In this document: piece by piece, positions 1 through 7,758 of the stretch
How positions within the stretch are numbered: the first letter of the stretch is position 1
Layout of the letters: each line of letters starts with the position of its first letter
Source of the DNA: CAZSWS01 sp964610765
Lineage (GTDB): Bacteria > Bacteroidota > Bacteroidia > Bacteroidales > Tannerellaceae
Assembly (NCBI GenBank): GCA_964610765.1
Contig: CAZSWS010000031.1
Span: 1 to 29,904, forward strand
Direction: 5' to 3'
Length of the DNA: 29,904 bases
Position numbers and translations under genes: made by a program
Notes under the pieces: model-generated
Seen by the model: only the letters and a program-made list of their open reading frames with translations
The model's database searches: none
Told to the model about the DNA's origin: nothing

Positions 1-170
1 TTAAATCATCTTTTGTATATGAAACGACACATGATTTTTTGTTAAATCACTCAAACCCATGAGAATAAAAAATCTGTGATGTTACGATTGCGTTATAAAT
101 AAGTAAAGGTGTACGTGATTGCTCACGCAATTCCATACTACCTTAGTGTTAAACAAATTATTATTCTAGT

Positions 171-995
171 ATGAAATTTCAACTGATTGACACAGGCTTT
201 TTTTATGCAGATGGAGGGGCAATGTTTGGGGCTATCCCTAAGACATCATGGAGCAGACGATACCCCTCTGATGAAATGAATGGTTGCATAATGGCCATGA
301 AAATGGGAGTTATCCGATTACCTTCCGGGAAAGTCATACTAATTGATAATGGCGCAGGAACTAAACAACTTAAAAGACTATCATATTATCGTTTTTTTGA
401 CCTGAAAGATGTACACGATGAGCTAAGAAAAATCAATATCCAACCAAATGATGTCAGCGATGTTATACTTACTCATTTGCATTTTGATCACTGTGGATAT
501 TCAACAATCTACCAAGGCGGTGATTTAGCACCCTCTTTTCCTGAAGCTACTTACTGGGTCAGTCGTGAACAGTATAATTCAATGTATGCCCCCCACCCTT
601 TGGAGGCTGGTTCATATTATTTGGACAACATTCAAGCTATTGAAAAAGAAGGGCTTTTGTCGATTATCGAAACAGATACTCGAATATGCGATAATATTGA
701 GTTAAGGATATTTAATGGGCACACACGCGGACAACTTGTTCCTTATATTTCAAACAACGAACAGCAAATTGTTTATGCCGGAGATGTAATTCCTTTAGCT
801 GCTTCCGTTTCTCTAGAGTGGATTTCGGCCTATGATATTGAACCTTTAATCTCTTATGAAGAGAAAAAAAGATTACTTGATGAGGCTGCTGACAAAAAGC
901 AAATCCTTGTTTTTTGTCATGATGCCTACACAGAATCAGCAACTATCAAGCGTATAAATGAGTTCTTTGCTTTAGACCAAAAAGAGCTCTTATGA
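171..995 (+). CDS. MBL-fold metallo-hydrolase
   Basis: This is a 274-aa metallo-beta-lactamase-fold hydrolase. The signature HLHFDHCG lies at residues 102-109 (ligands H102, H104, D106, H107). It is followed by GHTRGQ (H184), AGDVIP (D205) and FCHDA (H250), so the full dinuclear metal site is present. There is no signal peptide, so it should be cytoplasmic. The length and the early conserved LIDNGAG strand (57-63) resemble the lactonase-like/AHL-lactonase branch, but the substrate cannot be told from sequence. The ATG at 171 is the natural start, just after an AT-rich leader. The stop overlaps the stop of the convergent membrane-protein gene by 6 bp. It is the only plus-strand gene in the first 10 kb, so it is probably monocistronic. 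Confidence 0.9.
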   Translation: MKFQLIDTGFFYADGGAMFGAIPKTSWSRRYPSDEMNGCIMAMKMGVIRLPSGKVILIDNGAGTKQLKRLSYYRFFDLKDVHDELRKINIQPNDVSDVILTHLHFDHCGYSTIYQGGDLAPSFPEATYWVSREQYNSMYAPHPLEAGSYYLDNIQAIEKEGLLSIIETDTRICDNIELRIFNGHTRGQLVPYISNNEQQIVYAGDVIPLAASVSLEWISAYDIEPLISYEEKKRLLDEAADKKQILVFCHDAYTESATIKRINEFFALDQKELL

Positions 996-1394
996 CTTCT
1001 TTGAAAACCTGACCCAACACTCAACACATATAAAAGTAATGATTAAGCTTACAGGAATAGATATAAGCAAGCTAGACATCGTACTGAACACCTCAAAGGA
1101 GTAGAGATAAATCAGCAAAAGATTTTGTGTAATCATCACGGAGATACAAGCAATTTTCGCAGGTTGTGTCGGGTTTAACAGTTTGCCTTCTATACGCTTT
1201 CGTATAAGAAAGTAGACCAAAAAAGCTAGAAGGATATAAGGGATAGCATAAACGAAATAAGACAACACGTTGTCAGACAATGAACTTAAGGCTGTGGCTA
1301 ACCAAATAATTGATGCCAAAGTCATCATATTCACAAACATATTATCTTGGTCTGTCAGCCTTCCTTTAAACAACTTTGCAGTTAGCTTATTCAT
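990..1394 (-). CDS. small multi-pass membrane protein of unknown function
   Basis: This encodes about 134 aa from the ATG at 1394. The frame extends to a TTG at 1424, but those ten extra codons look like leader, so I chose the ATG. It shows about four hydrophobic segments (roughly residues 20-40, 43-60, 80-100 and 106-125) separated by short basic loops, with a KLFKGRLTDQD-like amphipathic N-terminus and a basic C-terminal RFSKKS. I do not recognise a family. It lies downstream of the ROK kinase gene on the same strand with a gap of about 50 bp, so it could be the last gene of the proS operon. The 3' end overlaps the convergent hydrolase gene by 6 bp. Confidence 0.6.
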   Translation of the reverse strand: MNKLTAKLFKGRLTDQDNMFVNMMTLASIIWLATALSSLSDNVLSYFVYAIPYILLAFLVYFLIRKRIEGKLLNPTQPAKIACISVMITQNLLLIYLYSFEVFSTMSSLLISIPVSLIITFICVECWVRFSKKS

Positions 1395-1446
1395 ATTCAG
1401 TTTATTTTGTTCTAAATACAGCAAAAATCTTACAAGGTAGCCAAGT

Positions 1447-2274
1447 TTATTTTACCAAGGCAGCAGCTCCTAAAATAGCTATATCCGGATTGGTAGAAAG
1501 TTTGATTTGCAGCTTTTCGATTGTTTTAGGATAAGGAAAGGCATGCAACGCCTCTTTCATTCGCTGCTCATATAACGGATAAGCTTCAGAAAGTCCACCT
1601 CCAAATACAATAAGTTCCGGATCATAAGCAAACAGTACAGCTTGAACCAATTCACCTAAATGCAAAGCATAAGCATCCCAAATCTTTAATGCCTCGGGGT
1701 CTTTATTATTTGCTCGTTGTGCTGCCTCCTTACCGGTTATTCCATAATGATTTGTAAAAAACATACTGCCGGCATAATCTTCGTATGTAGCGTCTAAATA
1801 ACGCATACAACCTATCTCACCTGCCCCTACATTGACACCTTCGTATAGTTCGTTATTGATGATAATCCCTCCACCTACACCGGTACCTAAAGTTATACCT
1901 AAAATATTACGAAATGACTGACCTGTTCCGAACCGATGTTCACCCAGAACGAAGCAGTTTGCATCATTATTGACAAAGACAGGTAGATGAAATGTATCTT
2001 CCAATACTTCTTTTAAAGGAACCTCTACCCATGCCGGAATATTTGCCACATTATACACAATGCCTTTCTGGACATCAACCACAGAAGGCACTCCAATCCC
2101 AATGCCTTTCACATCAGGAGTTAGCTGTTTCTGTATTTGTGCTTTCATATACACTAACGAATCGTCCAAATTCATTTTTGAAGGACTCGGTGCTGATATT
2201 TTATTAATCAGCTTATCATCTTTAAGCTGACCAATACGAATATTGGTTCCTCCTAAGTCTATTCCTAAAATCAT
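1447..2274 (-). CDS. ROK-family sugar kinase (glucokinase-like)
   Basis: This is a 275-aa ROK kinase counted from the ATG at 2274; the frame is open 15 codons further upstream, but MILGIDLGGTN is the canonical family start. It has the phosphate-1 motif DLGGTN (6-11), the catalytic aspartate in VNNDANC (D104), and the phosphate-2 motif GTGVGGG (130-136). The usual ROK zinc motif (GH...CxCGxxGCxE) is absent: after AGEIG (151-155) there is C156 instead of histidine, then MRYLDATYEDYAGS. It would phosphorylate a hexose or N-acetylhexosamine with ATP in the cytoplasm. B. fragilis RokA is a known ROK hexokinase, but I cannot say this is its orthologue. The gene starts 20 bp after the proS stop, so it is probably co-transcribed. 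Confidence 0.85.
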   Translation of the reverse strand: MILGIDLGGTNIRIGQLKDDKLINKISAPSPSKMNLDDSLVYMKAQIQKQLTPDVKGIGIGVPSVVDVQKGIVYNVANIPAWVEVPLKEVLEDTFHLPVFVNNDANCFVLGEHRFGTGQSFRNILGITLGTGVGGGIIINNELYEGVNVGAGEIGCMRYLDATYEDYAGSMFFTNHYGITGKEAAQRANNKDPEALKIWDAYALHLGELVQAVLFAYDPELIVFGGGLSEAYPLYEQRMKEALHAFPYPKTIEKLQIKLSTNPDIAILGAAALVK

Positions 2275-2293
2275 GGTATTAAGTTTTGTGTGT

Positions 2294-3775
2294 TTAATAT
2301 GAACGAGCAAATAAGACACGTTGAGCTGAGGGCTTACCGGTCACCATACATACACCGGGTGTTTTATCACCTTCCAGCGGTATGCAGCGAATAGTGGCTT
2401 TAGTTTCAATCTTTATTTTCTCTTCTGTTTCAGCCGTTCCATCCCAGTGAGCATAAATGAACATTCCATCTTCTATTTTTTCTTTAAACTCATCGTATGA
2501 ATCCACCTGTATACTTCTTTCTTTTCGGCTATTGAATGCTTTTGTATAAATGCCTTTTTGAATATCGTCCAACAGTTCTTCTACATATTCAACAATACCT
2601 TCGCTGGTTCTTGTTTCTTTTTCCAGCGTATCTCGTCGCATAACTTCAATTGTTCCGTTTTCTAAATCTCTGCCCCCCATGGCTAAACGCACAGGAACAC
2701 CCTTCAACTCGTATTCAGCGAACTTCCAGCCTGGTTTACGGTTGTCTGCATCGTCAAACTTCACAGATATGCCTTTGCTTTTTAACTCAGCAACAATGCC
2801 ACCTATTTTATCACGTAGCGTATTTAATTGTTCTTCATTTCGATAAATAGGAACTATAACAACTTGTATTGGAGCTAATAAAGGTGGTAGTAATAAACCG
2901 TTATCATCTGAATGTGCCATAATCAAAGCGCCAATTAAGCGAGTTGACACGCCCCAGGAAGTAGCCCAGGCATAATCTATCTTACCTTCTTTATCTACAA
3001 ATTTCACATCAAAGGCCTTGCCGAAGTTCTGCCCCAAGAAGTGAGATGTTCCTGCCTGCAATGCTTTTCCATCTTGCATCATCGCTTCAATAGTATAGGT
3101 ATCTACCGCACCTGCAAATCGCTCACTTGCAGTTTTCACTCCTTTCACAACCGGCATTGCCATATATTTCTCAGCAAATTCAGCATAAATATCATGAATC
3201 ATTTGCGTCTCTTCTTCCGCTTCTTGACTGGTAGCATGCGCTGTATGACCTTCTTGCCACAAGAACTCAGCTGTACGAAGAAACAGTCGAGTACGCATCT
3301 CCCAACGCATCACATTAGCCCATTGGTTAATTAATATAGGTAAATCTCTATATGATTGAATCCAGTTGCGATAAGTATTCCAAATGATTGTTTCTGAAGT
3401 TGGACGTATAATTAACTCTTCTTCTAACTTAGCCTCCGGGTCTACTACGACTCCTGTACCTTCAGGGTTGTTTTTCAATCGATAATGGGTAACTACCGCA
3501 CATTCTTTGGCAAATCCTTCAACGTGATCAGCTTCTTTACTTAGAAATGATTTAGGAATTAACAAAGGAAAGTAAGCATTTTGATGTCCGGTTTCTTTAA
3601 ACTTATTATCTAATATGCATTGCATCTTTTCCCAAATTGCATATCCGTAAGGTTTAATAACCATTGATCCACGTACAGCTGAATTTTCTGCTAACTCAGC
3701 TTTAATAACTAAATCCTGATACCATTGTGAATAATTTTCACTGCGAGGAGTCAGTTCTTTCAATTCCTTTGCCAT
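2294..3775 (-). CDS. proS: prolyl-tRNA synthetase, archaeal/eukaryotic type
   Basis: This is a 493-aa class II synthetase that charges tRNA-Pro. Seen motifs: RPTSETI (124-130), the motif-2 region LRTAEFLWQEGHTAH (166-180), a GVSTRLIGALIMAHSDDNG motif-3 block near 275-295, an anticodon-binding domain (about 300-400) and a C-terminal extension ending FARSY, typical of the archaeal-type (type 3) enzyme. The large bacterial editing insert is missing, as expected for this type, which is the form found in Bacteroidetes. The ATG at 3775 fits the family start MAKELKELTPR. A TACATTTG promoter box lies about 40 nt upstream. The ROK kinase follows 20 bp downstream. Confidence 0.97.
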   Translation of the reverse strand: MAKELKELTPRSENYSQWYQDLVIKAELAENSAVRGSMVIKPYGYAIWEKMQCILDNKFKETGHQNAYFPLLIPKSFLSKEADHVEGFAKECAVVTHYRLKNNPEGTGVVVDPEAKLEEELIIRPTSETIIWNTYRNWIQSYRDLPILINQWANVMRWEMRTRLFLRTAEFLWQEGHTAHATSQEAEEETQMIHDIYAEFAEKYMAMPVVKGVKTASERFAGAVDTYTIEAMMQDGKALQAGTSHFLGQNFGKAFDVKFVDKEGKIDYAWATSWGVSTRLIGALIMAHSDDNGLLLPPLLAPIQVVIVPIYRNEEQLNTLRDKIGGIVAELKSKGISVKFDDADNRKPGWKFAEYELKGVPVRLAMGGRDLENGTIEVMRRDTLEKETRTSEGIVEYVEELLDDIQKGIYTKAFNSRKERSIQVDSYDEFKEKIEDGMFIYAHWDGTAETEEKIKIETKATIRCIPLEGDKTPGVCMVTGKPSAQRVLFARSY

Positions 3776-3814
3776 TTTATTATGATATTTATAGTTTTTC
3801 CTGAAAATTTCCTA

Positions 3815-3822
3815 CAAATGTA
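3815..3822 (-). promoter_or_regulatory. putative -7 promoter box for proS
   Basis: On the minus strand the sequence is TACATTTG, an exact match to the Bacteroides -7 consensus TAnnTTTG, 40 nt upstream of the proS ATG. It sits inside the short inverted repeat CCTACA/TGTAGG. No clear -33 TTTG element is seen. Confidence 0.5.
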
Positions 3823-3891
3823 GGCATTATTAGCTAATTGTCTATATCCGAGGAAAGACAAAACCAGCCATTAATCAAGCCTATTCTATTC

Positions 3892-5898
3892 TTATAACTT
3901 CTGATTAATCAAAAAATCCTTACTTGGTTGCGGACTCATACATGATCTGTTTGTACACAAATAAAACTGCATCATATCTGTCTTATATTTTCCGGCGAAA
4001 TAAGGAATTGAAACATCGGCTGTTGTCCCAAAGACAAACGTTTTTCCTATAAGCTGCTTTTTAAGCAGGTGTATTTCGCTTAATGCATTTGCACCCGAAA
4101 CCAACAGTTCAGATGGTTCTGCAAGATACATAGCGGCTATTAACCAGTTGGAGTAATAGGGTGGATAAGTAATTTGACTTTTTACAGCTTCAAGCATGTT
4201 TTCAGCTAAAGAAATATAGTCCATATCTTCAAACAGAACACCTAACTTCAATAAGTTATTAGCCATTTGAGAGTTAGCAGATGGAATAACTCCATCTTCA
4301 ATCTCAACGGAGTTATGAAGTACTGTGGTAAATTCTTTATTATTAAAAAAGAAAAATCCACTTTTAGAATCCAGGAAGTGTTCTATCACATAATCGGTTA
4401 GCTCTTTACTTTTCAAGAGATAGGACGTTTCTAGCGTATGTTCATACAAGGCTATTAATGCTGCAATATAGCATGCATAATCCTCAAGGAAACCTTCAAT
4501 GCCGGCTATCTCATTTTTATATGTATGCTTCAGCTTTTGCTCTTTTAAAAGTTTATCATGAATAAACTGATTAATCCGCTCAGCTAAAAACAGATAGTCT
4601 TTATTATCCAATGCTGTGTAAGCATCTAGTAAGCCAATTATTAAAAGAGCATTCCACGACGTAAGCGTCTTATCATCAAGTCGGGGTTTTGCTCGCATAC
4701 TACGCCTGTTTCTTAGTAGTTCTTCCCATTTTACTTTTTTCTCGACCAATTCATTTAGAGGCAGAGAGTGTCTGGAAGCTATTTCGTCTACTGATTCAGT
4801 CTGTATCAAAACATATACATCGTCTTCCCAGTAGCCATCATTATTGATATTAAAAACATCTTTAAATAGAGGAAAATCTTCTTTTTCAATGATTTGCTCT
4901 AACTCATGCTTTGTCCAACTATAGTAAGCGCCTTCCTTTAATTGATTATGCTCGTTCAAGCTATCCGCATCATAAGCCGCATAAAAACCTCCCTCACCAT
5001 TGCTCCATTCATCAATCATAAATTGAACCGTTTTCTCTATGACTTCCTTGTACAAGGGGTTTTTAGTCCGCTTATATCCATCAGCATACAATGAAAGCAG
5101 TTGAGCATTATCATAAAGCATTTTTTCAAAATGAGGAATATGCCAGTTTTTATCTACTGAATACCTGGAAAATCCACCTTGAACAGTATCAAACAAACCA
5201 CCCCAAGCCATACGCGTCAGCGTTAAATCAACAAATTCAAGTGTTCGCTTAGAATCGTTCAAATAAGCATAACGTTGTAAAAAAAGCAAGCTGTTAGGTA
5301 TCATAAACTTAGGAGGTCGTCCATAGCCTCCATATGTTCTGTCAAAATGATGCACCCAATCTTCCACTTTTTCGTTTATATCGAACATGCCTGTGTAGTC
5401 ATCTATAGCAGGTGCTTTACTCATCTCAAGAACTCCTTCAGACAAGCTTTCAGCATTCCTATATAGCTCGTCCGGATTGGTTTGATAAAGTTCATGAATG
5501 GTGGTAAGTATTTTCATCCAATCTTGTTTCCGAAAATAAGTTCCTCCCCAAACCGGTCGACCATCGGGTAAGCATATCACATTAAGCGGCCAACCACCCC
5601 GTTGATTCATTAACTGAACTGCTTTCATATAATAAGCATCTACATCAGGGCGTTCTTCACGGTCTACCTTGATTGAAATAAAAGACTCGTTCATAAGAGT
5701 GGCAACTGCTTTATTTTCAAAGCTCTCATGCTCCATCACATGACACCAGTGACAGGTTGAATAACCTATGCTTACTATTATCAACTTGTTGGATTCTTTT
5801 GCCAACTCCAGGTTTTTATCGTTCCAAGCTTTCCAGTATACCGGATTTTGAGCATGCTGCAGCAGATAAGGGCTGCTTTCATATTGTAGTTCATTCAT
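3892..5898 (-). CDS. thioredoxin-domain protein of the YyaL/DUF255 (SPATA20-like) family
   Basis: This is a 668-aa protein. An N-terminal DUF255 thioredoxin-like domain (about 1-160) begins NELQYESSPYLLQHAQNPV and holds the family signature CHWCH (49-53) followed by VMEHESFE. The rest is the (alpha/alpha)6-barrel-like region similar to glycosidase and N-acylglucosamine epimerase folds, with conserved stretches such as GGFSRYSVD, HFEKMLYDNA, AAYDADS and LTSWNALLI. The length is typical of the family (650-700 aa). No signal peptide is seen. The biochemical role of this widespread family is not settled; it may be redox-linked. It stands alone, with 120-160 bp of non-coding DNA on each side. Confidence 0.9.
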   Translation of the reverse strand: MNELQYESSPYLLQHAQNPVYWKAWNDKNLELAKESNKLIIVSIGYSTCHWCHVMEHESFENKAVATLMNESFISIKVDREERPDVDAYYMKAVQLMNQRGGWPLNVICLPDGRPVWGGTYFRKQDWMKILTTIHELYQTNPDELYRNAESLSEGVLEMSKAPAIDDYTGMFDINEKVEDWVHHFDRTYGGYGRPPKFMIPNSLLFLQRYAYLNDSKRTLEFVDLTLTRMAWGGLFDTVQGGFSRYSVDKNWHIPHFEKMLYDNAQLLSLYADGYKRTKNPLYKEVIEKTVQFMIDEWSNGEGGFYAAYDADSLNEHNQLKEGAYYSWTKHELEQIIEKEDFPLFKDVFNINNDGYWEDDVYVLIQTESVDEIASRHSLPLNELVEKKVKWEELLRNRRSMRAKPRLDDKTLTSWNALLIIGLLDAYTALDNKDYLFLAERINQFIHDKLLKEQKLKHTYKNEIAGIEGFLEDYACYIAALIALYEHTLETSYLLKSKELTDYVIEHFLDSKSGFFFFNNKEFTTVLHNSVEIEDGVIPSANSQMANNLLKLGVLFEDMDYISLAENMLEAVKSQITYPPYYSNWLIAAMYLAEPSELLVSGANALSEIHLLKKQLIGKTFVFGTTADVSIPYFAGKYKTDMMQFYLCTNRSCMSPQPSKDFLINQKL

Positions 5899-6004
5899 GA
5901 TATAAAATTATTTATATATATAACACATCAACAACCAATAGGGTTGCTCTAACTGTATCATTTTGATTTTTCAGAAGAAAAAAAAGCAAAAGAAAGTGAA
6001 TCTA

Positions 6005-6023
6005 TAGTTGCAAGTTACAACTA
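6005..6023. repeat. short inverted repeat upstream of the YyaL-family gene
   Basis: TAGTTG (6005-6010) and CAACTA (6018-6023) are perfect 6-bp arms with a 7-nt loop, in the 155-bp gap between the acidic hypothetical gene and the YyaL-family gene. On the minus strand it is followed about 20 nt later by a T-rich stretch, so it may be a weak terminator for the upstream gene. Confidence 0.35.
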
Positions 6024-6053
6024 CAGATATGCTATTTATGAAGTAAAGGAGGT

Positions 6054-6509
6054 TTAAATATCAGCAAGGAGACTGTTTAAAAAGTCATCTAAGTCTTTAT
6101 CTAAATCTTTCAAAAGAGGATCATCTAAGCGTAAAAGTTCATCGTCAACAAAAAGCAACTCCTCTATTACACTGAAGTTTTCATCTGTTATGCTAATAGA
6201 AAAAGGCTTTAAGAAAAAATCTTGCTCAAAAAGACCTTGAGCATTTAAAGCATCCAATGCCGGCTTAATAGTATTGATGGCATTGATATCAAATGCTTCT
6301 TTGTTAGGAAAAGTATTGAGCCAATTAAAAATCACCATTTTATTAAGCAATGATTTATTTTCATCATACAATTGGATTTCACCTGTTTCGGCATCTGTTT
6401 GTACAAACAAATCACTCATCAACATTCCTGCTGAGTCTTTTGTCATTCGATCAACCGATTTCTTAAAGAAAGACTCAATCACCGACTGCTCTTTTAATTG
6501 ACTTACCAT
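6054..6509 (-). CDS. conserved-looking acidic hypothetical protein
   Basis: This 151-aa protein has no family that I recognise. It appears fully soluble and cytoplasmic, with no signal or membrane segment. The N-terminal half is mixed alpha/beta, containing VIFNWLNTFPNKEAFD (about 58-73). The C-terminal third is very acidic and leucine-rich, an aspartate/leucine helix (about 115-151) rich in LLxLDDPLLKDLDKD-type repeats that could be a protein-binding tail. The ATG at 6509 (MVSQLKEQ) is supported by a TACATTTG promoter box about 31 nt upstream. The next gene upstream (DUF6340 lipoprotein) is on the same strand 92 bp away, but the box suggests separate transcription. Confidence 0.65.
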   Translation of the reverse strand: MVSQLKEQSVIESFFKKSVDRMTKDSAGMLMSDLFVQTDAETGEIQLYDENKSLLNKMVIFNWLNTFPNKEAFDINAINTIKPALDALNAQGLFEQDFFLKPFSISITDENFSVIEELLFVDDELLRLDDPLLKDLDKDLDDFLNSLLADI

Positions 6510-6539
6510 ATGTTTTTACTCTTTTCCTATATTATTTGT

Positions 6540-6547
6540 CAAATGTA
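6540..6547 (-). promoter_or_regulatory. putative -7 promoter box for the acidic hypothetical gene
   Basis: The minus-strand sequence TACATTTG matches TAnnTTTG exactly and lies 31 nt upstream of the ATG at 6509. It is identical to the proS and aroQ boxes. No convincing -33 element at the usual spacing. Confidence 0.5.
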
Positions 6548-6601
6548 AGGATAAATTCCAAAAGGCTCTCTATTCAATGTTCTTTAATTGAGGCCAAGGT
6601 C

Positions 6602-7636
6602 TCATTCATCTCTTATATACAGGTTCTTCAATTGATATTCTAACTTGCTTGAACCTTCTATCTTTTTGTCTAGCTGCTTTTTATAGTAATCAAGATACTG
6701 CTTTTCATTCGACTTTTCTTTCTCATTCTTTTGATATAAATCAACAGCTTTTTGCAGCCATTCGCCTGCCTCTTTTAGCTGATCCGTCAGTTCATATCCT
6801 AATGCAATATTCGTAGCTAGTTTTGCCTGCTTTTTCCAAGATGATGTTTTATCATATATACGCAGCCATTCGGCAAGTGCATCACCCCACCTTTGAGCTG
6901 AAGCATAAGCTGAAGCTTGCTTCCAGGAGGAACCGGATGATTTAAAATATAATCTATTTTCATTTATCCAATTAGGATAGAAATATCGTGCAGCACCTGT
7001 ACCCATATAATCAGCAGCATAAAGAAGAGCGTCTTCAACGGTCGGAATATACCCATCAAAATCATACCAATAAATACTATCACTCATATGAAATGTTGAC
7101 AAAGGCTTTTCGCTTTCCGGGGTATATGAGCGAACAATGCCGGAAAATATAATTTGCATTTCTTCATTAAAGTCATAGCTGAAGCGCCTAAACGCATTGC
7201 CATACCTAGTAACTTTAAAATACAAATGATCAATTGAAATAATAGCATCTGTTCCATTGAGAGAACAAAGTTTTTGAACTTCCTCCTGCTTAAGCTTACT
7301 ATCTTTCAAGAATTCTCCTCCAGTATTATAGGGTACTTCATAAAGTCTTATATCATCATAATAAGGCGAACCTGCAATTGTTTCACCTAAAGATCTTGCA
7401 GCTACCATCAAGGCACTGTCTGTATAAATCCTAGCTGTATCTTGACGTATTCTATTTAGATTATAATCATACCCCATCTTAGAAGATTGTGGTACAGCAT
7501 TATTTACAATCAAGAGTTTTTTAACACTATCCGGATAGCTGATTTGAGCCGGAACAAGTGTCTGAATATCCATATAATGAATAGAAGAACAACTGTAAAG
7601 CAGAAAGAATCCCAGTAATATTATCCAGTATCTCAT
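6602..7636 (-). CDS. DUF6340-like lipoprotein with TPR-like C-terminus
   Basis: This is a 344-aa lipoprotein. The N-terminus MRYWIILLGFFLLYSC is a signal peptide II ending in a lipobox (LYSC, lipidated C16). The residues after the cysteine (SSIHYMD) lack a charged surface-export signal, so a periplasm-facing location is likely. The body has DUF6340 hallmarks: VPAQISYPDSVKKLLIVNN early, DAIISIDHLYFK in the middle and YPNWINENRLYF later. From about residue 235 there are paired helices (SAYASAQRWGDALAEW, KLATNIALGYELTDQLKEAGEWL) that look like TPR units. Function of the family is unknown. The start is the ATG at 7636. It is flanked by valS and the acidic hypothetical gene on the same strand, with about 100-bp gaps. 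Confidence 0.8.
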   Translation of the reverse strand: MRYWIILLGFFLLYSCSSIHYMDIQTLVPAQISYPDSVKKLLIVNNAVPQSSKMGYDYNLNRIRQDTARIYTDSALMVAARSLGETIAGSPYYDDIRLYEVPYNTGGEFLKDSKLKQEEVQKLCSLNGTDAIISIDHLYFKVTRYGNAFRRFSYDFNEEMQIIFSGIVRSYTPESEKPLSTFHMSDSIYWYDFDGYIPTVEDALLYAADYMGTGAARYFYPNWINENRLYFKSSGSSWKQASAYASAQRWGDALAEWLRIYDKTSSWKKQAKLATNIALGYELTDQLKEAGEWLQKAVDLYQKNEKEKSNEKQYLDYYKKQLDKKIEGSSKLEYQLKNLYIRDE

Positions 7637-7758
7637 ACATATGGTATTTACGGACTATATGACATTCTTTAAAATGAAATACAATCCCTGATTAATACAA
7701 TGATTTAAAACACGAATCTAATATACCAATAGAATTGGGAAAAAAGAAAGGAAACTAC

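Noticed and set aside
1..60. 19-codon minus-strand frame at the window edge
   Set aside because: Too short, no conserved pattern, and no support for translation.
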